A stretch of 64,000 bases of DNA, taken from contig NZ_CP139986.1 in NCBI RefSeq assembly GCF_034424175.1, positions 1-64,000 on the forward strand. The letters run 5' to 3'. The notes under the pieces are model-generated. The model had not been told where the DNA came from and did not search any database. It saw only the letters and a list, made by a program, of their open reading frames with translations. This stretch comes from Kluyvera intermedia (GTDB lineage Bacteria > Pseudomonadota > Gammaproteobacteria > Enterobacterales > Enterobacteriaceae). Position 1 is the first letter of the stretch, and each line of letters begins with the position of its first letter. Positions 9,500-17,172 of the stretch are shown here, piece by piece. Both the position numbers and the translations under genes were made by a program.

Positions 9500-9913
9500 A
9501 TGCGTAACTTTGACTTATCCCCGTTATACCGTTCTGCCATTGGTTTTGACCGTCTGTTCAACCTGTTGGAAAACAATCAAACACAAAGCAACGGTGGCTA
9601 CCCTCCGTACAACGTTGAACTGGTTGATGAAAACCACTATCGCATCGCGATTGCTGTGGCCGGTTTTGCCGAAAGTGAGCTGGAAATTACCGCGCAGGAT
9701 AATGTGCTGGTGGTTAAAGGTGCGCATGAAGCAGAGCAGAAAGAACGCACCTATCTCTATCAAGGTATTGCCGAGCGCAACTTTGAACGCAAATTCCAGT
9801 TAGCTGAAAACATCCACGTGCGTGGCGCTAACCTGGTGAACGGCCTGCTGTATATCGAACTGGAGCGCGTCATTCCAGAAGCGAACAAACCGCGCCGTAT
9901 CGAAATTAACTAA
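9500..9913 (+). CDS. ibpA: Small heat-shock chaperone IbpA
   Basis: Inclusion-body-associated small heat-shock protein (Hsp20/alpha-crystallin family). It binds unfolding proteins in the cytoplasm and keeps them ready for ClpB/DnaK; IbpA can also repress translation of ibp mRNA. 137 residues from the ATG at 9500, the E. coli length; a TTG two codons upstream (9494) is in frame but lies inside the thermometer leader. The alpha-crystallin domain spans about 35-125, with the C-terminal I-x-I anchor at the end (RIEIN). Transcription is from the sigma-32 promoter at 9365 and translation is under ROSE control. ibpB follows after 219 nt, a gap enlarged by an ERIC element. Confidence 0.98.
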   Translation: MRNFDLSPLYRSAIGFDRLFNLLENNQTQSNGGYPPYNVELVDENHYRIAIAVAGFAESELEITAQDNVLVVKGAHEAEQKERTYLYQGIAERNFERKFQLAENIHVRGANLVNGLLYIELERVIPEANKPRRIEIN

Positions 9914-9985
9914 TTCTGCCGGGCCGCTTGTGCGGCCTGTGTTAAACAATCGACTTGCCGTCAGGGAGTCGAAAGGTATTTTTCG

Positions 9986-10107
9986 CCCGAAACAATTCAC
10001 GTTGCAGGAAGGCGGCAAGGGAGTGAATCCCAGGAGCGTACAAAAGTACGTGACTGGGGTGAACGAACGCAGCCAACGCATCTGCAACGGGAAGTGTGAA
10101 GGGGAAA
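9986..10107. repeat. ERIC (IRU) element between ibpA and ibpB
   Basis: About 120 bp matching the enterobacterial repetitive intergenic consensus: GCAGGAAGGCGGCAAGGG, then GTGAATCCCAGGAGCGTAC, a short loop, AGTACGTGACTGGGGTGAAC, and CGAACGCAGCCAACGCA. The central part is the familiar long imperfect palindrome on which ERIC-PCR primers are based. It is transcribed with the operon, and its right end stops a few bases before the pairing arm of the ibpB thermometer. Exact ends are approximate. Confidence 0.9.
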
Positions 10108-10132
10108 CTCGCTTCTTAGAAGGAGAAATATT
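10104..10132 (+). ncRNA. ROSE-like thermometer hairpin before ibpB
   Basis: CUC (10108-10110), a bulged G (10111) and CUU (10112-10114) can pair with AAGGAG (10120-10125) across a five-base loop. The geometry is the same as at ibpA, bulged G included, and it masks the ibpB Shine-Dalgarno. The upstream helices of a full ROSE element are not evident; the ERIC element occupies their place. Confidence 0.72.
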
Positions 10133-10561
10133 ATGCGTAACTACGATTTATCCCCACTGCTGCGTCAATGGATCGGTTTTGACAAACTGGCAAATGCGCT
10201 GCAAAGCACTACTGAAAGCCAGACCTTCCCACCGTACAACATTGAAAAAAGCGACGATAACCACTATCGCATCACGTTAGCGGTAGCCGGGTTCCGTCAG
10301 GAAGATCTGGACGTTCAGCTTGAAGGCACACGTCTGACCGTGAAAGGGACGCCGCAGCCACAAGAAAAAGAGACCCAATGGCTGCACCAGGGGTTAGTTA
10401 CCCAGGCCTTTAGCCTGAGTTTCACCCTGGCTGAAAATATGGAAGTCTCCGGCGCCACCTATAACAACGGCCTGTTGCATATTGATTTAACCCGCAATGT
10501 GCCAGAAGCCCTCGCGCCGCAGCGTATCGCCATTAGTGAACGCCCAGCGTTAAATAGCTAA
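10133..10561 (+). CDS. ibpB: Small heat-shock chaperone IbpB
   Basis: Second Hsp20-family chaperone of the operon; it forms mixed assemblies with IbpA on aggregating proteins and promotes their later disaggregation. 142 residues, the E. coli length. The alpha-crystallin domain spans about 35-125; the N-terminus MRNYDLSPLLRQWIGFDKL parallels that of IbpA, showing a duplicated pair. A C-terminal I-x-I anchor (RIAIS) is followed by a short tail. It is probably cotranscribed with ibpA from the sigma-32 promoter, through the ERIC element. A strong terminator follows 18 nt after the stop. Confidence 0.98.
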   Translation: MRNYDLSPLLRQWIGFDKLANALQSTTESQTFPPYNIEKSDDNHYRITLAVAGFRQEDLDVQLEGTRLTVKGTPQPQEKETQWLHQGLVTQAFSLSFTLAENMEVSGATYNNGLLHIDLTRNVPEALAPQRIAISERPALNS

Positions 10562-10578
10562 GCCAATTTGACTGATTA

Positions 10579-10604
10579 AGCCCCGAATTTCGGGGCTTTT
10601 TTTT
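10579..10604 (+). terminator. Rho-independent terminator of ibpAB
   Basis: Stem AGCCCCG / CGGGGCT with an AATTT loop, followed by eight T residues. Textbook terminator closing the ibpA-ibpB unit. Confidence 0.95.
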
Positions 10605-10717
10605 ACCTTATCGCGCCGACCTTTGTTAGTGATTATTGTGCTTCGTATTACATACAACTCCCCATTCCTTCGTCCATAATCCCTGTTATCAGTAATGTTA
10701 TTCACAAGGAAAACAGG

Positions 10718-12379
10718 ATGAGTGATATAGCATTGACGGTCAGCGTTCTGGCGCTGGTTGCGGTCGTGGGGCTGTGGATTGGTAACATCAAAATTCGCGG
10801 AATCGGCTTTGGTATTGGCGGCGTGTTGTTCGGCGGCATCATTGTCGGCCACTTTGTTGACCAGGCGGGCATTACCCTGAGCAGCCCGATGCTGCACTTT
10901 ATTCAGGAATTTGGCCTGATATTGTTCGTCTACACTATCGGTATCCAGGTGGGGCCGGGATTCTTTGCGTCGCTGCGGGTGTCCGGCCTGCGGCTAAATC
11001 TGTTCGCCATTCTGATTGTTATCCTCGGTGGCCTCGTCACCACGCTATTACACAAAATCTTCGCTATCCCGCTGCCGGTAGTGCTGGGTATTTTCTCTGG
11101 TGCTGTCACCAACACGCCTGCGCTGGGTGCCGGGCAGCAAATCCTGCGCGATCTCGGTGAGCCGTTCAGCGTGGTGGATCAAATGGGTATGAGCTATGCG
11201 ATGGCCTATCCATTTGGTATTTGCGGTATTTTGCTCACCATGTGGCTGATACGCCTGTTCTTTAGGGTAAACGTAGAAAAAGAGGCTCAGCAGTTTGACG
11301 AACAGGCGGGTTCTGGCCATTCACACCTTAAAACCATCAATATCCGCGTTGAAAACCCCAATCTGAACCGCATGGCGATTCAGGATGTGCCGGTTCTCAA
11401 TAGCGATAAAATTATCTGCTCGCGCCTGAAGCGCGGTGAAACCCTGATGGTACCGTCGCCCACGACGATTATTGAAACCGGCGACCTGCTGCACCTGGTC
11501 GGGGAAGCGTCCGATCTGCATAACGCGCAGCTGGTTATCGGTAAAGAGGTGGAAACTTCGCTGTCGACGCGCGGCACGGACATGAAAGTGGAAAGGGTGG
11601 TGGTCACCAACGAAAAGGTGTTGGGCAAGAAAATCCGCGATCTGCACTATAAACAGTGCTATGACGTGGTGATCTCACGCTTAAACCGTGCCGGGGTTGA
11701 ACTGGTGGCCAGCAGCAATGCCAGCCTGCAGTTTGGTGATATCTTAAACCTGGTCGGTCGTCCGGCAGCGATTGATGCGGTGGCGTCTGACCTCGGTAAC
11801 GCTCAACAGAAATTACAGCAGGTGCAAATGCTGCCGGTATTTATCGGCATTGGACTTGGCGTGCTACTGGGCTCCGTGCCGCTTTTTATTCCCGGTTTCC
11901 CGGTCGCGTTGAAGCTAGGTCTGGCCGGTGGCCCGCTAATTATGGCGCTGATTCTGGGGAGAATTGGCAGCATCGGCAAGCTTTATTGGTTTATGCCGCC
12001 AAGCGCCAACTTGGCGCTGCGTGAGTTGGGGATTGTATTGTTCCTGGCGGTGGTAGGGCTAAAATCCGGCGGTGATTTTGTCGAAACGCTGCTGCACGGT
12101 GAAGGCTTAAGCTGGATAGGTTACGGGATCTTCATTACCGGCATTCCGCTGCTGACGGTGGGTATTCTGGCGCGCATCTTCGCGAAGATGAACTATCTGA
12201 CCCTCTGCGGTATGCTGGCAGGCTCGATGACTGACCCACCGGCATTGGCGTTTGCCAACAACCTACACGCCACCAGCGGCGCGGCTGCACTCTCTTATGC
12301 CACGGTTTACCCGCTGGTGATGTTCCTGCGCATTATTACTCCACAGCTTCTGGCGGTGCTGTTCTGGGGGATGGGCTAA
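10718..12379 (+). CDS. yidE: AspT/YidE/YbjL family transporter YidE
   Basis: Predicted inner-membrane antiporter, 553 residues (E. coli YidE 553), of the aspartate:alanine exchanger family. It has a duplicated hydrophobic domain (about 1-165 and 375-553), each half with hydrophobic helices and the repeat motif (S/A)GAVTNTPALGAG or AGSMTDPPALAFA, flanking two cytoplasmic TrkA-C (RCK_C) domains at about 190-275 and 280-365. The substrate is unknown. It starts 156 nt after ibpB beyond a terminator, so it is its own unit. Its last 44 bases overlap the 3' end of the convergent gene yidP. Confidence 0.95.
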   Translation: MSDIALTVSVLALVAVVGLWIGNIKIRGIGFGIGGVLFGGIIVGHFVDQAGITLSSPMLHFIQEFGLILFVYTIGIQVGPGFFASLRVSGLRLNLFAILIVILGGLVTTLLHKIFAIPLPVVLGIFSGAVTNTPALGAGQQILRDLGEPFSVVDQMGMSYAMAYPFGICGILLTMWLIRLFFRVNVEKEAQQFDEQAGSGHSHLKTINIRVENPNLNRMAIQDVPVLNSDKIICSRLKRGETLMVPSPTTIIETGDLLHLVGEASDLHNAQLVIGKEVETSLSTRGTDMKVERVVVTNEKVLGKKIRDLHYKQCYDVVISRLNRAGVELVASSNASLQFGDILNLVGRPAAIDAVASDLGNAQQKLQQVQMLPVFIGIGLGVLLGSVPLFIPGFPVALKLGLAGGPLIMALILGRIGSIGKLYWFMPPSANLALRELGIVLFLAVVGLKSGGDFVETLLHGEGLSWIGYGIFITGIPLLTVGILARIFAKMNYLTLCGMLAGSMTDPPALAFANNLHATSGAAALSYATVYPLVMFLRIITPQLLAVLFWGMG

Positions 12380-13085
12380 CGGCCTGCACGCGCCTCAGAT
12401 GGTAATCCACCTGATATTCACTGGCGTTACGGAACATCACGGAATAGTTAAGGAACTCGCCGCTGTCGCTGTAGGAAAGAGAGGTGATGCGCAGCAGCGG
12501 CGTCTGTTCCGGTAGATTCATTGACTGTGCCAGCTGCTTATCCGCCAGCACCGGTGCCAGACTCTCATAATTGCCGCTGATGATAATGCCGCACTCTTTC
12601 TCGATATAATCAAACTTCGACCCTTCCAGATGCACCAGTGACAAATTACGGAACAGCTTCACCGGCATGTAGCTGTCTTCCAGCATTAGCGGTTTACCGT
12701 CCACGTAGCGTACTCTGCGCGAAAAGTAGATCCGCTCGTTAATCTGAATCCGCAACTGGCTGGCAATCGCCGGGGGGGCCGGCATCACCTCAAACACCAG
12801 CACCTTGCTAGATACCTCCCTTCCTTGCTGACGCAATATTTCCGCCAGCCCGGTGAGATTGGTGGTTTCGTGATGAATATCTTTATGCGCCACGTAGGTG
12901 CCGCTGCCGTGCCGCCGCACCACCAGACCCCACTCAATCAGCAGATCGATGGCTTTACGAATCGTCATACGAGCAACGCCAAACTCCTCCGCCAGCTTTT
13001 TCTCGCCCGGTAATGGGCTGCCAATGTTGAAATCGGATGAATTCAGACGTAAACGCAATCTGTCGGCTATTGATTTGTAGATCAC
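12336..13085 (-). CDS. yidP: GntR/HutC-family (UTRA) transcriptional regulator YidP
   Basis: Predicted repressor for the divergent glvC-glvG operon. I start it at the GTG at 13085 (249 residues, VIYKSIADRLRLRLN; E. coli YidP 238), preceded by AGAGGT at good spacing; the open frame continues to 13277 but that part has no family similarity. The N-terminal GntR winged helix (about 1-70) contains PGEKKLAEEFGVARMTIRKA and RRHGSGTYVA; a UTRA effector domain (about 90-235) follows. Regulators of this group usually bind phosphorylated sugars. The C-terminal coding end overlaps yidE by 44 nt on the opposite strand. Its start falls 298 nt from that of glvC, with candidate operators in between. Confidence 0.93.
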   Translation of the reverse strand: MIYKSIADRLRLRLNSSDFNIGSPLPGEKKLAEEFGVARMTIRKAIDLLIEWGLVVRRHGSGTYVAHKDIHHETTNLTGLAEILRQQGREVSSKVLVFEVMPAPPAIASQLRIQINERIYFSRRVRYVDGKPLMLEDSYMPVKLFRNLSLVHLEGSKFDYIEKECGIIISGNYESLAPVLADKQLAQSMNLPEQTPLLRITSLSYSDSGEFLNYSVMFRNASEYQVDYHLRRVQAVSPSPRTAPPEAVE

Positions 13086-13201
13086 AACTAGACCTCTTCT
13101 GACGTCAGGTGAGCAATTATTGAACCGATGTTTCTTATTTAAAACTAACGTATTACAGCGGAATACAGAGATTTCTTCAGAAATGGAAAAATAGTGAGAT
13201 T

Positions 13202-13234
13202 GTAGATGTCTACTAATCATCAAAAAAGTAGACA
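13202..13234. promoter_or_regulatory. Candidate YidP operator between yidP and glvC
   Basis: Two overlapping inverted repeats: GTAGA-TG-TCTAC (13202-13213), and TGTCTACT (13207-13214) with AGTAGACA (13227-13234). GTCTA/TAGAC half-sites are typical of HutC/UTRA-type GntR regulators. The location in the divergent yidP/glvC region supports an operator; binding by YidP is inferred. Confidence 0.55.
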
Positions 13235-13383
13235 ACATTGCGCTAATTAAAACCATGAATGCGATCACGGATTGCAACGCAATAGCATGTTGTTAGATGA
13301 GCGAATTCCTATTCTCGTAGCAGGCCGAAGATAAACACCAATAAGGCCACTTACCCTACGAGTTGTTAAATGAGGATTTCCAA

Positions 13384-15006
13384 ATGCTCAGTCAAATACA
13401 ACGCTTTGGCGGCGCAATGTTTACCCCAGTTTTGTTGTTTCCCTTTGCGGGGATCGTGGTGGGTATCGCCATTATGCTGCGCAACCCGCTGTTCGTTGGT
13501 GAGGCGTTAACGGCCTCCGATAGCTTATTCGCTCAGATTGTTCACATTATTGAAGAAGGTGGCTGGACGGTATTTCGTAATATGCCGCTGATTTTTGCCG
13601 TCGGTCTGCCGATTGGCCTGGCAAAACAGGCGCAGGGCCGCGCATGCCTGGCGGTTCTGGTTAGCTTCCTGACCTGGAACTACTTTATTAATGCGATGGG
13701 GATGACCTGGGGCCACTTTTTTGGCGTCGACTTCTCGCTCGACCCTACGGCAGGTACTGGCCTGACGATGATTGCCGGGATAAAGACCCTCGACACCAGC
13801 ATCATTGGGGCGATAGTCATTTCCGGCATCGTCACCGCCCTGCATAACCGCTACTTCGACAAACCTCTCCCGGTATTCCTCGGCATTTTCCAGGGCTCAT
13901 CATTTGTGGTGATCGTGGCGTTCCTGGTGATGATTCCTTGCGCCTGGTTGACGCTGCTCGGCTGGCCAAAAGTCCAGATGGGGATTGAGTCGCTCCAGGT
14001 ATTTTTACGCGGCGCAGGTGCATTAGGCGTCTGGATCTACACCTTCCTCGAACGCATTCTGATCCCAACCGGCCTGCATCACTTTGTCTACGGTCCATTC
14101 ATCTTTGGCCCTGCGGCGGTAGAAGGCGGTATTCAGGTTTACTGGGCCGAACATCTGCACGCATTCAGCCAAAGCACCGAACCGCTGAAAACATTATTCC
14201 CGGAAGGCGGGTTTGCCCTGCACGGCAACTCTAAAGTCTTTGGCTCCGTGGGGATTGCGCTGGCGTTGTACTTTACCGCGGCGCCGGAAAACCGGGTCAA
14301 AGTGGCGGGCCTGCTTATTCCTGCAACGCTGACAGCCGTACTGGTCGGGATTACCGAACCGCTTGAATTCACCTTCCTGTTTATCTCCCCGCTACTGTTC
14401 GCCATCCATGCGGTACTGGCGGCGACGATGGCGACGGTGATGTACATGTGCGGAGTGGTGGGAAATATGGGCGGCGGCCTGTTGGATCAGTTTCTGCCGC
14501 AAAACTGGATCCCGATGTTCCATAACCACGCCTCAATGATGTTTATCCAGATAGGCATTGGCGTGTGCTTCACGGCGCTCTACTTCGTGGTTTTCAGAGC
14601 GCTAATCCTGCGCTTCAACCTGAAAACGCCGGGCCGTGAAGACAGCGAAATCAAACTCTACAGCAAAGCGGATTATCAGGCTGCACGCGGCAAAACCACT
14701 GCCGAGGGTGCAACCGAGGGTAAACCTAGCCAGGCCGCAGGCATCCTGCAGGCACTGGGTGGCGCAGCCAACATTGAAAGCGTCAATAACTGTGCCACAC
14801 GTTTACGAATCGCGCTGGTGGATATGGCGAAGACACAAAGCGACGACGTCTTTAAAGCACTTGGCGCTCACGGCGTCGTGCGACGCGGCAATGGCATCCA
14901 GGTGATTGTTGGCCTGCATGTTCCACAGGTCCGCGACCAGCTAGAAAGCTTAATGAAACATTCTCGACCGACCGAACACACCACCATGACGGAGGCAGTA
15001 TCATGA
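13384..15006 (+). CDS. glvC: Alpha-glucoside PTS permease, EIICB (GlvC)
   Basis: Membrane permease that imports and phosphorylates alpha-glucosides (maltose-like or sucrose-isomer sugars in characterised relatives). The ATG at 13384 follows GAGGA at 7 nt; an in-frame TTG at 13363 is less likely. 540 residues: an EIIC domain (about 1-430, about ten membrane segments, with the conserved GITEPLEFTFLF) fused to a cytoplasmic EIIB domain whose phosphorylated cysteine is Cys470 in NNCATRLR. No EIIA domain is present, so the glucose-type EIIA (Crr) is presumably used. In E. coli K-12 the glv genes are split and cryptic; here the gene looks intact. It overlaps glvG by 4 nt (ATGA). Confidence 0.93.
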   Translation: MLSQIQRFGGAMFTPVLLFPFAGIVVGIAIMLRNPLFVGEALTASDSLFAQIVHIIEEGGWTVFRNMPLIFAVGLPIGLAKQAQGRACLAVLVSFLTWNYFINAMGMTWGHFFGVDFSLDPTAGTGLTMIAGIKTLDTSIIGAIVISGIVTALHNRYFDKPLPVFLGIFQGSSFVVIVAFLVMIPCAWLTLLGWPKVQMGIESLQVFLRGAGALGVWIYTFLERILIPTGLHHFVYGPFIFGPAAVEGGIQVYWAEHLHAFSQSTEPLKTLFPEGGFALHGNSKVFGSVGIALALYFTAAPENRVKVAGLLIPATLTAVLVGITEPLEFTFLFISPLLFAIHAVLAATMATVMYMCGVVGNMGGGLLDQFLPQNWIPMFHNHASMMFIQIGIGVCFTALYFVVFRALILRFNLKTPGREDSEIKLYSKADYQAARGKTTAEGATEGKPSQAAGILQALGGAANIESVNNCATRLRIALVDMAKTQSDDVFKALGAHGVVRRGNGIQVIVGLHVPQVRDQLESLMKHSRPTEHTTMTEAVS

Positions 15007-16325
15007 AAAAATTCTCAGTTGTTATCGCAGGCGGCGGCAGTACCTTTACCCCAGGCATCGTGTTAATGCTGCTGGCAAACCAGGACCGGTTCCCGCTGCG
15101 GTCACTGAAATTTTACGACAACGACGGCGCGCGTCAGGAAACCATCGCCGAAGCATGTAAGGTTATCCTTAAAGAGCAGGCGCCGGAGATTGAATTCAGC
15201 TACACCACCGACCCGCAAGCGGCGTTTACCGATGTCGATTTTGTGATGGCGCATATCCGCGTGGGTAAATACCCGATGCGTGAAAAAGATGAAAAAATCC
15301 CGCTGCGCCACGGCGTACTCGGTCAGGAAACCTGCGGGCCGGGTGGCATTTCTTACGGTATGCGCTCGATCGGCGGCGTGCTGGAACTGGTCGATTATAT
15401 GGAAAAATATTCGCCGAACGCGTGGATGCTGAACTACTCCAACCCGGCGGCGATTGTGGCGGAAGCGACGAACCGCCTGCGTCCAAACGCTAAAATTCTC
15501 AACATTTGCGATATGCCTATCGGCATTGAAGGACGAATGGCGCAAATTGTGGGTCTCAAAGATCGTAAACAGATGCGTGTGCGCTACTACGGCCTGAATC
15601 ACTTCGGCTGGTGGACATCGATTGAAGATCTGGAAGGCAACGATTTAATGCCGAAATTACGCGAACATGTCGCTAAATATGGCTATGTTCCGCCATCTAA
15701 CGACCCACATACGGAAGCAAGCTGGAATGATACTTTCGCCAAAGCGAAAGACGTGCAGGCGCTGGATCCGGACACCATGCCGAATACCTACCTGAAATAC
15801 TATCTGTTCCCTGACTATGTGGTCGCTCACTCTAACCCGGAGCGCACCCGCGCTAACGAGGTGATGGACCACCGTGAGAAAAACGTCTTCACCGCGTGTC
15901 GGGCGATTATTGAAGCCGGTAAATCCTCTGCGGGCGACCTGGAAATTGATGAACATGCTTCTTACATCGTCGATCTGGCGACCGCCATCGCCTTTAACAC
16001 CCAAGAGCGCATGCTGCTGATTGTGCCAAACAACGGTGCGATTCATAACTTCGACGCCGATGCGATGGTTGAAATTCCATGCCTGGTCGGCCACAACGGC
16101 CCAGAACCATTGACGGTAGGCGATATTCCTAACTTCCAGAAAGGGATGATGGGCCAGCAGGTAGCGGTGGAAAAACTGGTGGTGGATGCCTGGGAACATC
16201 GCTCTTACCACAAACTGTGGCAGGCGATTGCATTGTCGAAAACCGTGCCGAGCGCATCAGTCGCCAAAGCAATTCTTGATGATTTGATTGAGGCCAATAA
16301 AGACTACTGGCCGGAACTGCACTAA
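15003..16325 (+). CDS. glvG: 6-phospho-alpha-glucosidase (GH4)
   Basis: Cytoplasmic glycosidase of family GH4 that hydrolyses 6-phospho-alpha-glucosides delivered by GlvC to glucose-6-phosphate and an aglycone or sugar. The family uses NAD+ and Mn2+ in a redox-assisted mechanism. 440 residues: an N-terminal Rossmann motif IAGGGSTFTPGI at 8-19, NYSNPAA at 144-150, metal ligands Cys169 and His200 (in NICDMPIG and GLNHFGWW) and neighbouring Asp170. All GH4 catalytic features are present, and the length equals the B. subtilis GlvA type, unlike the truncated K-12 glvG. Translationally coupled to glvC by a 4-nt overlap; a terminator follows. Confidence 0.95.
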   Translation: MKKFSVVIAGGGSTFTPGIVLMLLANQDRFPLRSLKFYDNDGARQETIAEACKVILKEQAPEIEFSYTTDPQAAFTDVDFVMAHIRVGKYPMREKDEKIPLRHGVLGQETCGPGGISYGMRSIGGVLELVDYMEKYSPNAWMLNYSNPAAIVAEATNRLRPNAKILNICDMPIGIEGRMAQIVGLKDRKQMRVRYYGLNHFGWWTSIEDLEGNDLMPKLREHVAKYGYVPPSNDPHTEASWNDTFAKAKDVQALDPDTMPNTYLKYYLFPDYVVAHSNPERTRANEVMDHREKNVFTACRAIIEAGKSSAGDLEIDEHASYIVDLATAIAFNTQERMLLIVPNNGAIHNFDADAMVEIPCLVGHNGPEPLTVGDIPNFQKGMMGQQVAVEKLVVDAWEHRSYHKLWQAIALSKTVPSASVAKAILDDLIEANKDYWPELH

Positions 16326-16332
16326 CCTTTCT

Positions 16333-16368
16333 GACCGGCATCTTCACGGTGCCGGTCGTTTGCTTTTG
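16333..16368 (+). terminator. Terminator of glvCG
   Basis: Perfect stem GACCGGCA / TGCCGGTC with a 9-base loop, followed by the T-rich stretch GTTTGCTTTT. It lies 8 nt after the glvG stop. Confidence 0.88.
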
Positions 16369-16472
16369 TCGGCATCACCCCTTTATGACCATTTTATTGA
16401 AAAACTCCGCGGCACAATGAGCACGTTTACGATAATGTTAAACGTCTGACTTTTATCGATTCAGGAGCTGTC

Positions 16473-16820
16473 ATGAAGATTTCCCGCCTCGGTGAAGCGC
16501 CTGACTATCGCTTTTCGCTGGCTAATGAGCGCACGTTTCTGGCATGGATACGCACGGCGCTGGGCTTTCTGGCGGCAGGCGTTGGGCTTGACCAGCTCGC
16601 CCCCGACTTTGCGACGCCGGTCATTCGTGAAGCGCTGGCGCTAATGCTGTGCTTATTCGCGGGCGGCATTGCTATTTATGGCTATCTGCGCTGGCTGAGC
16701 AATGAAAAGGCGATGCGTTTAAAAGAGGACTTACCCTACACCCGCAGTCTGCTGGTGATTAGCCTGATGCTAACAATCGTGGCGCTGGTGGTTATGCTGC
16801 TGGTGCTCTATGCCGGATAG
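16473..16820 (+). CDS. yidH: DUF202 inner-membrane protein YidH
   Basis: Small inner-membrane protein of unknown function, 115 residues (E. coli YidH 115). It belongs to the DUF202 family: the N-terminal motif ANERTFLAWIRTALGF is followed by three hydrophobic segments (about 27-45, 55-75, 92-113). First gene of yidH-yidG-yidF, and its 3' end overlaps yidG by 11 nt. The ATG is preceded by AGGAG. DUF202 domains also occur fused to VTC-type or transport proteins, but no function can be assigned here. Confidence 0.94.
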   Translation: MKISRLGEAPDYRFSLANERTFLAWIRTALGFLAAGVGLDQLAPDFATPVIREALALMLCLFAGGIAIYGYLRWLSNEKAMRLKEDLPYTRSLLVISLMLTIVALVVMLLVLYAG

Positions 16821-17172
16821 TCGAAAATCCCGGCGTCAGTACGATCCTGGGCTTCAACCTGAACGAACCTCACTGGCCTGGTTCCGCACGCTGCTTGGCT
16901 ACGGCGCATTAATGGCGCTGGCGCTTAAGCACAATTGGCATCAGGCTGGTTCTCTTTTCTGGGTGTCGGTGGGCGTGCTTATTCTGGTTGCTGCTATCCT
17001 TTGGCATTACACCCGCAACCGTAACGTTATGGATGTCTGTCAGGATGATTTTGCGCAACCCCGCGCGATTCGTGACAAATTTTTGATCTCCCTCGCAGTG
17101 TTGTCGCTCGCAATATTGTTTGCTATGACTCACATACGCCAACTTATTATTTTTATGAAGGATTTAGGATGA
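16810..17172 (+). CDS. yidG: DUF202 inner-membrane protein YidG
   Basis: Paralogue-like partner of YidH, 120 residues (E. coli YidG 120), also DUF202: PERTSLAWFRTLLGYGALMA followed by three hydrophobic segments. The motif ERT-LAWxRT is shared with YidH, so the pair may form a heteromeric membrane complex; that is inference. It overlaps yidH by 11 nt and yidF by 4 nt (ATGA), which implies tight translational coupling of all three genes. No cofactor or substrate motif is visible. Confidence 0.94.
   Translation: MPDSRKSRRQYDPGLQPERTSLAWFRTLLGYGALMALALKHNWHQAGSLFWVSVGVLILVAAILWHYTRNRNVMDVCQDDFAQPRAIRDKFLISLAVLSLAILFAMTHIRQLIIFMKDLG

Noticed and set aside
13086..13277. Longer YidP (313 residues)
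   Set aside because: The extra N-terminus has no GntR similarity and would run through the candidate operators; the GTG at 13085 has a good ribosome site.
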